In this document: positions 1-6,906 of the stretch, one piece after another | Numbering within the stretch: position 1 is the stretch's first letter | Layout: each line of letters begins with the position of its first letter | Source: Lachnospiraceae bacterium | GTDB taxonomy: Bacteria; Bacillota; Clostridia; Lachnospirales; Lachnospiraceae | Direction: 5' to 3' | NCBI GenBank assembly: GCA_009911185.1 | Contig: QXWW01000033.1 | Location: 1-49,506, forward strand | DNA: 49,506 nt | Made by a program: the position numbers and the translations under genes | Notes under the pieces: generated by a model | Told to the model about the DNA's origin: nothing | Database searches by the model: none | What the model saw: the letters and a program-made list of their open reading frames with translations, nothing else

Positions 1-121
1 AGAAAAATTTGACAAAAAAATAAGCCAAGAATAAGGCTTTGAGGTGATTTTTTGATTATTGATGTGTCAAACTCCCGCGTAACAGAATAATTACATATTT
101 ATTACATTTTTTAAAAAAATA

Positions 122-150
122 TTGACGAGCGCAGAGGAACGTTATATAAT
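122..150 (+). promoter_or_regulatory. sigma-A promoter for the lipoprotein gene
   Basis: TTGACG at 122-127 and a perfect TATAAT at 145-150 are separated by 17 bases. They lie 37 bases before the lipoprotein start, with GAAGGAG just before the ATG. This is one of the clearest promoters in the window. Confidence 0.8.
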
Positions 151-186
151 AACAGTAATGTAAAAAACTACGAAGGAGTAAGGTAT

Positions 187-858
187 ATGAAAATGAAAAA
201 AATGAAAAAAGCTGCCATATTATTGGTAGCAATGTTAATGGCAACTGTATTGGGCGGATGCGGAAGTTTTGATGCCAGCGGCTACATAAAAGCACTTCTT
301 GACAATTCCTACAAGAATGATTCCGCAGCGTTTGTAGAGCAGAAGATAGGAACTAAAGAAGAAGCAAGCGAACTGTATGAGTTAGGCATTGAGAATGCAT
401 TGAAGAGTCTGACCTCCGGAACACAGATTTCTGACGAACTGCAGCAGGAATATGAGACGGTTGTAAGAGACATTTACAAAAGTGTAAAGTACACGGTTGG
501 AGAAGCAACCAAGAAAGATGACGGTTCCTACGAAGTAGAAGTTAAGTACCAGAAAATGAAAGTATTTTCAGCAGCTATGGAGAAGTATGAAGCGGCCAGT
601 GATGCTTATGTGCAGGAAATGACTGAGAAGGTAGGCAATGGAGAAGAAGGGCCTTCTGAAGAAGAGGCGCTGGAGCAGTCTTTTAGTATGCTGAAGGATG
701 CCATTCAGGAGTCTTTGGGAAATGTAGAGTATGAGGATGAGCAGTCTGCAACGGTACGTGTGGAGCTGAAAGACAAGGTTTACACGCCGAATGAAGATGA
801 TGTGTTCAATCTTGAACAAAAGATGTTTGATATTGAAGCGGTAACGGAAGCACAGTAG
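187..858 (+). CDS. putative lipoprotein of unknown function
   Basis: This 223-residue protein has a Lys-rich N-terminus, a hydrophobic stretch and a lipobox ending LGGC (Cys25). It is therefore predicted to be exported, lipid-modified and held on the outer face of the membrane. The mature part is acidic, mainly helical in appearance and low in Cys and Trp. I see no catalytic motif. The general look resembles the small DUF5105-like lipoproteins of clostridia, but I cannot assign it with certainty. The ATG at 187 is favoured by GAAGGAG at 172-178. It appears to be a single-gene unit with its own promoter and a hairpin behind it. Confidence 0.85.
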   Translation: MKMKKMKKAAILLVAMLMATVLGGCGSFDASGYIKALLDNSYKNDSAAFVEQKIGTKEEASELYELGIENALKSLTSGTQISDELQQEYETVVRDIYKSVKYTVGEATKKDDGSYEVEVKYQKMKVFSAAMEKYEAASDAYVQEMTEKVGNGEEGPSEEEALEQSFSMLKDAIQESLGNVEYEDEQSATVRVELKDKVYTPNEDDVFNLEQKMFDIEAVTEAQ

Positions 859-883
859 AATTGCAATAACAGAATAGTAAGAT

Positions 884-913
884 ATTACTCCGGCATTTGG
901 ATGCCGGAGTAAT
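884..913 (+). terminator. perfect 13-bp hairpin after the lipoprotein gene
   Basis: ATTACTCCGGCAT and ATGCCGGAGTAAT pair perfectly around a TTGG loop, starting about 25 bases after the stop. No clear T-tract follows, so it may be a weak or bidirectional terminator or an mRNA 3' end protector. Confidence 0.5.
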
Positions 914-1024
914 TAAAATGAACCACTGTATAGACTGGGAACAGTTTGTACAGTGGTATCTTGCTCTTGCGGTATTGGCTTATTTTGCGCTTTTCCGCAA
1001 AGAGGAGAACAGGAGGGAAATTTT

Positions 1025-1867
1025 ATGGCAGAAAATAAAACATGCAGCAATGCGTCAAGTTGCGGAAGAGAGAGCTGCGAGGGATGTCCCAGCCAGGGAA
1101 ATCCAGGGAGCCTGTTGGAAGCGTGTAATCCTTTTTCCAGTGTAAAAAAAGTAATCGGCATAGTCAGCGGAAAGGGCGGTGTGGGCAAATCCTTTGTCAC
1201 TGCGTCTCTTGCCGGCGCGATGCGCAAAAAGGGATATGAGGTAGGGATATTGGACGCCGATATTACAGGACCTTCCATACCCAAAATGTATGGCGTACAT
1301 GGACCGGCCGAGGGAAGTGATATGGGCTTATTTCCCATTGTGGGAGAAGACGGTGTGAAGATCATGTCCCTGAATCTTCTGATGGAAGATGAGGAGGCTC
1401 CGGTTGTATGGAGAGGACCGGTGATCGCTTCTACCGTAAAACAGTTTTGGCATGACGTCTATTGGGGCGACCTGGATTATCTGTTTGTGGATATGCCTCC
1501 GGGAACCGGTGATGTTCCGCTTACGGTATTCCAGTCTCTGCCTGTGGACGGAATTGTTATTGTGACCTCTCCTCAGGAGTTGGTGCAGCTCATTGTAAAA
1601 AAAGCGGTCAATATGGCAAATATGATGAATATCCCGGTATTAGGGCTGGTGGAAAATTACAGTTTCCTTAAATGTCCGGACTGTGGAAAAGAAATCAGCC
1701 TTTTTGGTGACAGCCAGATTGATGAAGCGGCTGGAAAAATGGGGATTCCTGTTCTGGGAAGGATGCCTTTGGATCCTCAGTTTGCCAGGATGGCAGATGA
1801 AGGCGCGTTTTATAAGATTGAAAATCCATATGTAAGCGGTGCAGTGGAGAAGGTGGAAAATCTATAG
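1025..1867 (+). CDS. Mrp/NBP35-family iron-sulfur carrier ATPase
   Basis: This 280-residue P-loop ATPase of the MinD/Mrp class is expected to hold and hand over Fe-S clusters to target proteins in the cytoplasm. The N-terminus is Cys-rich (Cys7, 13, 18, 21), like Nbp35-type proteins. The deviant Walker A GKGGVGKS lies at 49-56. A later DMPPGTGD segment and a C-terminal CPDC pair (Cys217, Cys220) match the cluster-bridging motif of the family. The open frame extends upstream to 953, but the ATG at 1025 has AGGAGG at a proper distance and starts the conserved part. No partner gene is adjacent; a terminator follows. Confidence 0.93.
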   Translation: MAENKTCSNASSCGRESCEGCPSQGNPGSLLEACNPFSSVKKVIGIVSGKGGVGKSFVTASLAGAMRKKGYEVGILDADITGPSIPKMYGVHGPAEGSDMGLFPIVGEDGVKIMSLNLLMEDEEAPVVWRGPVIASTVKQFWHDVYWGDLDYLFVDMPPGTGDVPLTVFQSLPVDGIVIVTSPQELVQLIVKKAVNMANMMNIPVLGLVENYSFLKCPDCGKEISLFGDSQIDEAAGKMGIPVLGRMPLDPQFARMADEGAFYKIENPYVSGAVEKVENL

Positions 1868-1904
1868 AATTTATTACGGTGCCGAATATGCTTTTGACAT
1901 CAAG

Positions 1905-1947
1905 AAGCCTTGTGGGAAGCGGATTTGCTTTTTGCAGGGCTTTTTTG
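1905..1947 (+). terminator. rho-independent terminator after the mrp-like gene
   Basis: AAGCCTTG (1905-1912) pairs with CAGGGCTT (1935-1942) with one wobble. A run of six T follows at 1941-1946. The loop is long and may form a small inner stem. Confidence 0.6.
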
Positions 1948-1975
1948 CGTTAAAAAATTTGTGAGAATTGCATAA

Positions 1976-2004
1976 TTGATTTTTGAAAAATCTGGGTTTA
2001 CAAT
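1976..2004 (+). promoter_or_regulatory. candidate promoter of the Tad-like pilus locus
   Basis: TTGATT (1976-1981) and TACAAT (1999-2004) are 17 bases apart, directly after the preceding terminator. It would drive the whole 2.2-10.7 kb gene set. Confidence 0.5.
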
Positions 2005-2232
2005 ACCTATACGGAATTTCTTTCCGTAATATTTTCCAGCCGCCGGCAGTCTCTGTGCCGGCAGAACATATCTTTTATAATTCTGCATAAGGATTTCTCC
2101 AGCAGTTTCCAGACGTGGATTTGCGTGGGATTCTTAATCAATTGGCAGCAACGTTTGCCGATTACCAATGCATGAATGTAAGTAAAATACGCAGAAGGGT
2201 ACGATGCCATTCCGCAGAAAGGAGGAACAGGC

Positions 2233-2394
2233 ATGAAAGTTATTTTTGAAGAGTACAGCGGCATTATCATCACGGCTGTGGCGATTGTCGCTCTGCTTGC
2301 CATAATAGGACTGCTGCTTGCCAGTAATGGTCCTGTTCATAAGGCGTTTGCAGACCTGATTCAAGGTTTATTTAAAGAAGTAAAACTGCCCTGA
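2233..2394 (+). CDS. small pilin-like one-helix protein (53 aa)
   Basis: AAAGGAGG precedes this 53-codon gene. After Met the protein reads K-V-I-F-E-E-Y-S-G, then about 22 hydrophobic residues and a short amphipathic tail. The acidic residue at mature position 5 followed by an aromatic residue and a long helix recalls mature Flp/type IV pilins, but there is no leader peptide before it. It is the first gene of the Tad-like locus and is separated from the ATPase by a strong hairpin, as expected if the subunit is needed in excess. The pilin role is inferred from similarity to the other small proteins of the locus and from position. Confidence 0.72.
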   Translation: MKVIFEEYSGIIITAVAIVALLAIIGLLLASNGPVHKAFADLIQGLFKEVKLP

Positions 2395-2400
2395 CGGCAG

Positions 2401-2438
2401 ACAGGCAGGACAGCCTGAAGGCCTGGGCTGTCCCCTGT
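2401..2438 (+). other. strong intra-operon hairpin between pilin-like gene and ATPase
   Basis: ACAGG and GGACAGCC pair with GGCTGTCC and CCTGT around a 10-base loop, 7 bases after the stop of the small gene. No T-tract follows. It probably acts as an mRNA stabiliser or partial terminator that lowers expression of the downstream machinery. Confidence 0.6.
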
Positions 2439-2471
2439 GCGTCGGGGAAGCATATGGAATGGAGGTTATAA

Positions 2472-3572
2472 ATGAAATATGACTGGGAATTAACAGAGGA
2501 AGAGTTTGGTCCTTTTTATTCCTATATTCAGGATAAAAATGTCACTGATATTGATTATAATGGAAAAACCCTGTGGATTGCGGACTTAAGACGTGGAAGA
2601 TTTAAAGCGCAGGTTTCCATCACAGAAGAGTTTGTGGAGCGGTTTACCCATCGGATCGCCAATCGTGTTAATAAGCCATTTAATCGTGCCAATAATGTCC
2701 TGGAGGCAGAGACGAATGAGCTTCGGATCAGTATAATTCATGAATCTGCGGCTGTGTCAGGACGCAGTATCTGTATTCGCAAATCCCTGCCGAAAGTCCG
2801 GCATACAGTAGAAAGTATGTTAGACAGCCAATATTGTACCATAGAAATCTTAAGCCTTTTGATTAATTGTGTGAAAGCAAAAATGAATTTTGCTTTTTGC
2901 GGGGAACCGGGAGTGGGAAAAACGGAATGTGCTAAATTTTTTTCCCGTTTTATTCCGCCCAATCAGCGTGCCATTACCATTGAAGACAATCTGGAGATGC
3001 ATTTTCATGAGATTAATCCGGAAAACGACTGTGTGGAACTGCAGGTCAGCAAGGATTTAAGCTATACGGACGCCATTAAACTTTGTCTGAGGCAGAATCC
3101 AAAGTGGATTATATTGTCGGAGGCAAGATCGACAGAGGTGCAGTATCTTTTAGAACAGTGGTCCACCGGAGTCTACGGGTTTACAACCCTGCATTTAGAT
3201 GATCTGAGAAATCTTCCGGATCGGATTATGAACATGATCGGCCGTTCCAGAGATGCGGATCGTTTGGAAAATTATATTTATGAATTTATAAGCGTAGGCG
3301 TGCTGATTCGGCAGTTTGAAAATGACCAGGGAATCTTGGAGCGGTATATTGATCAGATGTGTTTTTATGATCGTTTTTCCGGAAAAAATGAGATGTATAT
3401 GCTGGTCGAAGATGGAAAACAGGTTTCCGATGTGATTCCGGAAGATATTTTGAAACGTCTGCACCGCGCGGGCATTAAGGAACCTTTTCACTGTCCGGAA
3501 ACCTGTGCGTACGAACCTTTGGATATTGGACTGGTACAGGAAGTAAGAAAAGAAGGACAGGAGGTCATATGA
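2472..3572 (+). CDS. CpaF/TadA-like secretion ATPase
   Basis: This 366-residue ATPase of the GspE/VirB11/CpaF superfamily would power assembly of the pilus-like structure at the inner face of the membrane. The Walker A GEPGVGKT is at about residues 143-150. The ITIEDNLEMHF acidic box follows at about 170. The Walker B region is PKWIILSEAR, with Ser where many relatives have Gly. A TTLH histidine box lies near 240. It lacks the long N-terminal domain of full CpaF proteins. The start at 2472 follows GGAGG, and the stop overlaps the next ATG by four bases (ATGA), so the two proteins are probably translationally coupled. Confidence 0.88.
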   Translation: MKYDWELTEEEFGPFYSYIQDKNVTDIDYNGKTLWIADLRRGRFKAQVSITEEFVERFTHRIANRVNKPFNRANNVLEAETNELRISIIHESAAVSGRSICIRKSLPKVRHTVESMLDSQYCTIEILSLLINCVKAKMNFAFCGEPGVGKTECAKFFSRFIPPNQRAITIEDNLEMHFHEINPENDCVELQVSKDLSYTDAIKLCLRQNPKWIILSEARSTEVQYLLEQWSTGVYGFTTLHLDDLRNLPDRIMNMIGRSRDADRLENYIYEFISVGVLIRQFENDQGILERYIDQMCFYDRFSGKNEMYMLVEDGKQVSDVIPEDILKRLHRAGIKEPFHCPETCAYEPLDIGLVQEVRKEGQEVI

Positions 3573-5092
3573 GCAAGAGGCTGCGAAAGCAGAAGAAAAT
3601 AAACCGACAAAAGAGAAGGAGCAGATTTGAGTTGTTCCATCCCGGAAATCTGCAGCGGAAAATTGATAGTTATGGTTATAGTTTTTCTATCGGAAGGTAT
3701 GGTGTATTCCTGTTTATAGCTGCAGCGGCCGCGATAGGATGCGGCTTGTTGTTTTGCCTGCGCTGGTATTTCATTTGCCTGGTGGCGCTGGCATGTATGG
3801 CAGTTTTGCCTTTTCTCATTTTGGATGGCTATAAGCAGATGTTTGAACACAGGAGATTTTTGGATATCTCCGATTATATGGAACAGATTTTGTACTCCTT
3901 TCGTCTGAATCCCAAAATTTTGCTTTCTTTAAAAGATACCAGGACTTTATTTACGAAGGGGCGGATGCATGAGGTTTTGGGTGAAGCCATCCATTATATC
4001 CAGCAGGGCATTTATGATAAAGACTTATATCGGGAAGCGCTCAAAATCATTGAGGATGCTTATCCTGCCAGCCGCCTTAACGCCATACATGAATATATGT
4101 GTACGGTGGAGAGTAACGGCGGAGCCTGCACAGAGGGAATTGACCTGTTGTTGCAGGACAAGGCGGTATGGGCGGATAACGTAATGCTGCTGCAGGAAGA
4201 TAAAAAGGCGGCGCGGATCAGAGTGATTTTTTCCCTTGTAGTTACGGTGCTTCTCGCGGTTGTTTTTCATTGCGTGTATCGTTCCATGCCGGAAAAGTAT
4301 GCGATTGTCAATCATCCGCTTACGCAGGTTAGTACGACGCTCTATCTGATTTTAAATATCGGCATTTTCCGAAAGGCGAATAAACAGATTGCCAAAAGCT
4401 GGATTGAGCCGGAGGATGTGGACGAAGAGAAGCTTTCAGGGTATTTTCAAATGATAACGGATTTTGAAGACAAAAAGGAAACGAAGAAAAGCCTGCGGAT
4501 TGGAGGAACCGTGTTTGCGGCGGCAGTTTTGGCAGGCGTATTTGGACAGTTATTTGCGGCGGCGTTTTTGGCGGCGACAGCTCTTTTTCTGCTGAATCAG
4601 CATAAAATCGGCTATCGGCTTGCATATGACCGGGTGGTCAGGGAGATTAACCGCGTGTTTCCAGGCTGGCTCATGGAAATGGCGCTGCTTCTTCAGGGAA
4701 ATAACGTGCAGGTTTCTATTGAGAAGACCATTGAAACTGCGCCGGCCGTTTTAAAGCCTGATTTGCAAAAACTTTCAGACAGCCTGAAACAGACGCCTGA
4801 TGCGATAGATCCATATCTGGATTTTTTAGGGATGTTTCAGTTATCATCCGTATTGTCCTCTATGAAAATGCTGTATGCGATTTCAGAGTCCGGAAATGGA
4901 GACGCGCAATCCCAGATTCGTATTTTACTGCAGCGCAACAGTAAGATGATGGATAAGTCTGAGAAGCTGACGAATGAAAAAAGCCTTGCTGGAATCAACG
5001 GGGTATTTTATCTGCCTCAGGTGACCGTGTCGTTTCAGACTATAGTAAATATGGTAGTGTTTATGCTGGTATTTTTAGGTCAGATGAAATGA
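3569..5092 (+). CDS. TadB/TadC-like (GspF family) membrane platform protein
   Basis: This 507-residue integral membrane protein has hydrophobic segments near residues 45-90, 220-260, 310-345 and 485-505. A basic N-terminus and cytoplasmic helical segments lie between them. The second half (LLLQGNNVQVSIEKT; ISESGNGDAQSQI) resembles the T2SSF/GspF fold. The size and the four hydrophobic zones suggest that the two platform proteins TadB and TadC are represented by one polypeptide here. It would anchor the ATPase and transmit its motion to the pilin subunits. It lies directly downstream of the ATPase with a 4-base overlap and overlaps the next ATG in the same way. Confidence 0.78.
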   Translation: MSKRLRKQKKINRQKRRSRFELFHPGNLQRKIDSYGYSFSIGRYGVFLFIAAAAAIGCGLLFCLRWYFICLVALACMAVLPFLILDGYKQMFEHRRFLDISDYMEQILYSFRLNPKILLSLKDTRTLFTKGRMHEVLGEAIHYIQQGIYDKDLYREALKIIEDAYPASRLNAIHEYMCTVESNGGACTEGIDLLLQDKAVWADNVMLLQEDKKAARIRVIFSLVVTVLLAVVFHCVYRSMPEKYAIVNHPLTQVSTTLYLILNIGIFRKANKQIAKSWIEPEDVDEEKLSGYFQMITDFEDKKETKKSLRIGGTVFAAAVLAGVFGQLFAAAFLAATALFLLNQHKIGYRLAYDRVVREINRVFPGWLMEMALLLQGNNVQVSIEKTIETAPAVLKPDLQKLSDSLKQTPDAIDPYLDFLGMFQLSSVLSSMKMLYAISESGNGDAQSQIRILLQRNSKMMDKSEKLTNEKSLAGINGVFYLPQVTVSFQTIVNMVVFMLVFLGQMK

Positions 5093-5478
5093 TAGAAGTA
5101 TATGCAGAATTTGACGGACAAGCAGGGAAAGGAGAAGAGAGTTTGGGACAGGTAATAAAGACTTATCTGGGGATGTTCTTCCTATTAGTAACGGGAATGG
5201 TGGGAATCGGCGTGGTGACAGCAGGAATCCAGTCGGCAAATGCCAGGAATTATCATGCAGATGTAATCAGCGAGATCGAATGCAGTAATTTTAACGAGTC
5301 TGTGATAACAGCCTGCCGGCAGCAGGCACAAAAAGAAGGTTATAAGCTAAGTGTGAAAACAATGGTCTATGATGCCTGGGGACACACAAAACGGGCAGAG
5401 GTCATTTTGGATTATGAATATGCAATTCCGGCGCTGAATTTGGTGACAGCGCATCAGGTGCGCGGATTTGCAAAATAA
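5089..5478 (+). CDS. TadE-like single-pass pilus protein
   Basis: The frame encodes 129 residues from the ATG at 5089, which overlaps the preceding stop. A TTG at 5143 (111 residues) has a much better ribosome site (AAAGGAG seven bases before it) and places the transmembrane helix right at the N-terminus, as in TadE-like proteins. Either start may be used. However, the 5089 N-terminus (I-E-V-Y-A-E-F-D-G) looks like those of the small pilin-like proteins nearby. The helix is followed by an extracellular domain of about 80 residues with two Cys (in ECSNF and ACRQQ) that could form a disulfide. It is probably a minor pilin; the exact function is not known. Confidence 0.72.
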   Translation: MIEVYAEFDGQAGKGEESLGQVIKTYLGMFFLLVTGMVGIGVVTAGIQSANARNYHADVISEIECSNFNESVITACRQQAQKEGYKLSVKTMVYDAWGHTKRAEVILDYEYAIPALNLVTAHQVRGFAK

Positions 5479-5508
5479 GATGAAAGTATGGAGAAAGGAG
5501 AATCTGAT

Positions 5509-5613
5509 ATGAAACAGGCGATAGAAGAGTTCGGAGGAGCCGTTATTTATACGATTGCAGGAGGCAGTATGCTGGGCGTTTTTGTATATTTGCTGGAACA
5601 GTTGCTTTTATAA
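5509..5613 (+). CDS. small pilin-like one-helix protein (34 aa)
   Basis: This gene is too short for most gene finders but is well supported: AAAGGAG lies just upstream, 35 codons stay in frame, and it sits in a tight operon. The protein starts M-K-Q-A-I-E-E-F-G-G and continues as a hydrophobic helix ending LLEQLLL. It shares the E-E-[YF]-G start with the 53-aa and 46-aa proteins of the locus. It is probably a pilin-like or structural peptide of the Tad-like apparatus, almost entirely within the membrane. Confidence 0.68.
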   Translation: MKQAIEEFGGAVIYTIAGGSMLGVFVYLLEQLLL

Positions 5614-5635
5614 GAAAAGAACAGGAGGAGAAGGT

Positions 5636-5776
5636 ATGAGAGAAATATTTGAAGAATATGGAAAGACAGTAGTTGCAGCGTCCGCGTCTGTGCTGCTGAT
5701 TGGATTTGCAGCGGTTTTTTTAACGCAGGGGCAGGTATTTGAGGTAATCAGAATATTTTCCCAAAGTATTTGTTAG
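5636..5776 (+). CDS. small pilin-like one-helix protein (46 aa)
   Basis: The ATG at 5636 follows AGGAGGAGAAGG. The open frame extends upstream to 5555, but that part has no ribosome site and overlaps the previous gene. The protein begins M-R-E-I-F-E-E-Y-G-K and then has about 20 hydrophobic residues and a short tail ending in Cys. Its first ten residues are very like those of the 53-aa protein at 2233, so the two are probably paralogous subunits. The stop is part of the TAGGAGG ribosome site of the next gene, indicating tight coupling. Confidence 0.72.
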   Translation: MREIFEEYGKTVVAASASVLLIGFAAVFLTQGQVFEVIRIFSQSIC

Positions 5777-5784
5777 GAGGAAAC

Positions 5785-6264
5785 ATGGAGAAAGTATATG
5801 AAATAGTATCGGACATGATTCTTCCAGGGTTTGTATTTGCATTATTGGCAGTAATTTTCATAGTGATTTCACCGCTGGGAAAAATCGGAGAACGCGTGGA
5901 CGGAGCAGGGGAGGATTTTTCCAATATGGCAGATACGCAGGCAGTAGAGGCGGTATGCAATAGAGTGGCTCCGCAGATTGAGCGCATTGGGAAAAAAGTA
6001 TGGAAGCCAGGGGAACTTATCATGATTTCGGATTTGTTCGCAGCAGCAGATGCAGAAGGGAGGAAGCTTGATTTTCTGGTTACAGATATTACGGATCAGA
6101 ATGGCGGCAGTGCGTTAAACTGTTACCAGGAAAGCGGAAAACAGGCAGTTTTCCAACAAAGCGGAGTGTATACGTTTTGCTTAAAAACAATGGACAGAGA
6201 ACGGAAGATCTCTACGGAACAGTTTGCTATTCTTGTGGATGACAGACAAAGGCGTACAGATTAG
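5785..6264 (+). CDS. pseudopilin-like protein with extracellular domain (159 aa)
   Basis: The ATG at 5785 is preceded by TAGGAGG; an in-frame TTG at 5770 lies before this site and is unlikely. The N-terminus M-E-K-V-Y-E followed by a helix of about 25 hydrophobic residues again places Glu at mature position 5. A domain of about 120 residues follows, with three Cys (in VCNRV, NCYQE, FCLKT). This is the layout of a minor pilin or pseudopilin that could cap or prime the fibre. No known family is recognised with certainty. Confidence 0.72.
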   Translation: MEKVYEIVSDMILPGFVFALLAVIFIVISPLGKIGERVDGAGEDFSNMADTQAVEAVCNRVAPQIERIGKKVWKPGELIMISDLFAAADAEGRKLDFLVTDITDQNGGSALNCYQESGKQAVFQQSGVYTFCLKTMDRERKISTEQFAILVDDRQRRTD

Positions 6265-6275
6265 AAGGAGGGATC

Positions 6276-6866
6276 ATGAAACATATAATTTATGGAACGG
6301 CCCTGTTGTTTATAGTGATTATGGTGATTGCGGGAGCTATGATTGTCAGCGGCAAAGATGTCCGGGAAAATGAGTTGGATAAAGCGTTGAATACAGCAGT
6401 AGAGCAAACGCTGGAACAATTAAAAAAAGAAGGGGGATATGAGATTAAAAATCCAGAAGAGCTGATCGCAGATTTTCAACAGACGCTTTTGATGCACATT
6501 TCTTCAGACAGCCGGATACAGGTCAATGTGCTTACTGCAGATGTTGAGAAGGGGGTACTGGACGTAGAAGTTATGGCTCAATATCAGACCATTAGAGGAA
6601 CCGGCAAACAGGCTCTGTGCAGGAAAACGGTGATTTTGGAGGAGTATTCAGAACGCCGCGGGTATTGTGCTGCGCAATTTGTAGTGGATGGAACAGTTTA
6701 TGAAAAATATTCGGCATATCAAGGGAGTAAGCTTATCCTTCCGGCAGAACCAGTAAAAAACGGATATGTTTTTCGGGGATGGAAGGATTCGGAGACTGGG
6801 GCAATGTTTTCAGAAGATATGCGCCTGGAGAAAGATGCGACATTCCATGCGGTTTTCCGGCATTAG
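6276..6866 (+). CDS. membrane-anchored pilus-locus protein with C-terminal InlB-type repeat
   Basis: This 196-residue protein has an N-terminal helix (IIYGTALLFIVIMVIAGAMI), a middle alpha/beta domain and a C-terminal segment of about 50 residues. The last part has the hallmarks of an InlB/Listeria-Bacteroides B-repeat: Y-x-G-S-K-L-x-L-P, then KNGYVFRGWKD, and a final K-D-A-T-F-x-A-x-F. The repeat would lie outside the cell and is shared in type with the giant protein encoded next, which may link the two physically. GAAGGAGG precedes the ATG. It is probably a minor tip or anchor subunit of the pilus-like structure. Confidence 0.75.
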   Translation: MKHIIYGTALLFIVIMVIAGAMIVSGKDVRENELDKALNTAVEQTLEQLKKEGGYEIKNPEELIADFQQTLLMHISSDSRIQVNVLTADVEKGVLDVEVMAQYQTIRGTGKQALCRKTVILEEYSERRGYCAAQFVVDGTVYEKYSAYQGSKLILPAEPVKNGYVFRGWKDSETGAMFSEDMRLEKDATFHAVFRH

Positions 6867-6906
6867 TATTGATATTGTTAATAGTTAAGTAAGAAGGAGA
6901 ATCAGA

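Larger units (their letters stand above)
1868..2232. other. 365-base intergenic region with terminator, promoter and hairpin
   Basis: No convincing gene is visible here. It holds the terminator at 1905-1947, a promoter candidate at 1976-2004 and a GC-rich hairpin (GCCGGCA/TGCCGGC, 2042-2062) in what would be a leader of about 220 bases before the first pilin-like gene. The long leader could carry regulation, but I recognise no known riboswitch. Confidence 0.5.

Noticed and set aside
1-60. Weak stem AAGCC/GGCTT with a following T-run at the window start
   Set aside because: Only five base pairs; it may end an upstream gene not in the window, but support is too small.
918-1145. Small open frame with a hydrophobic start before and within the mrp-like gene
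   Set aside because: It overlaps the well-supported start of the Mrp-like gene by over 100 bases, has no ribosome site and its second half is an out-of-frame shadow.
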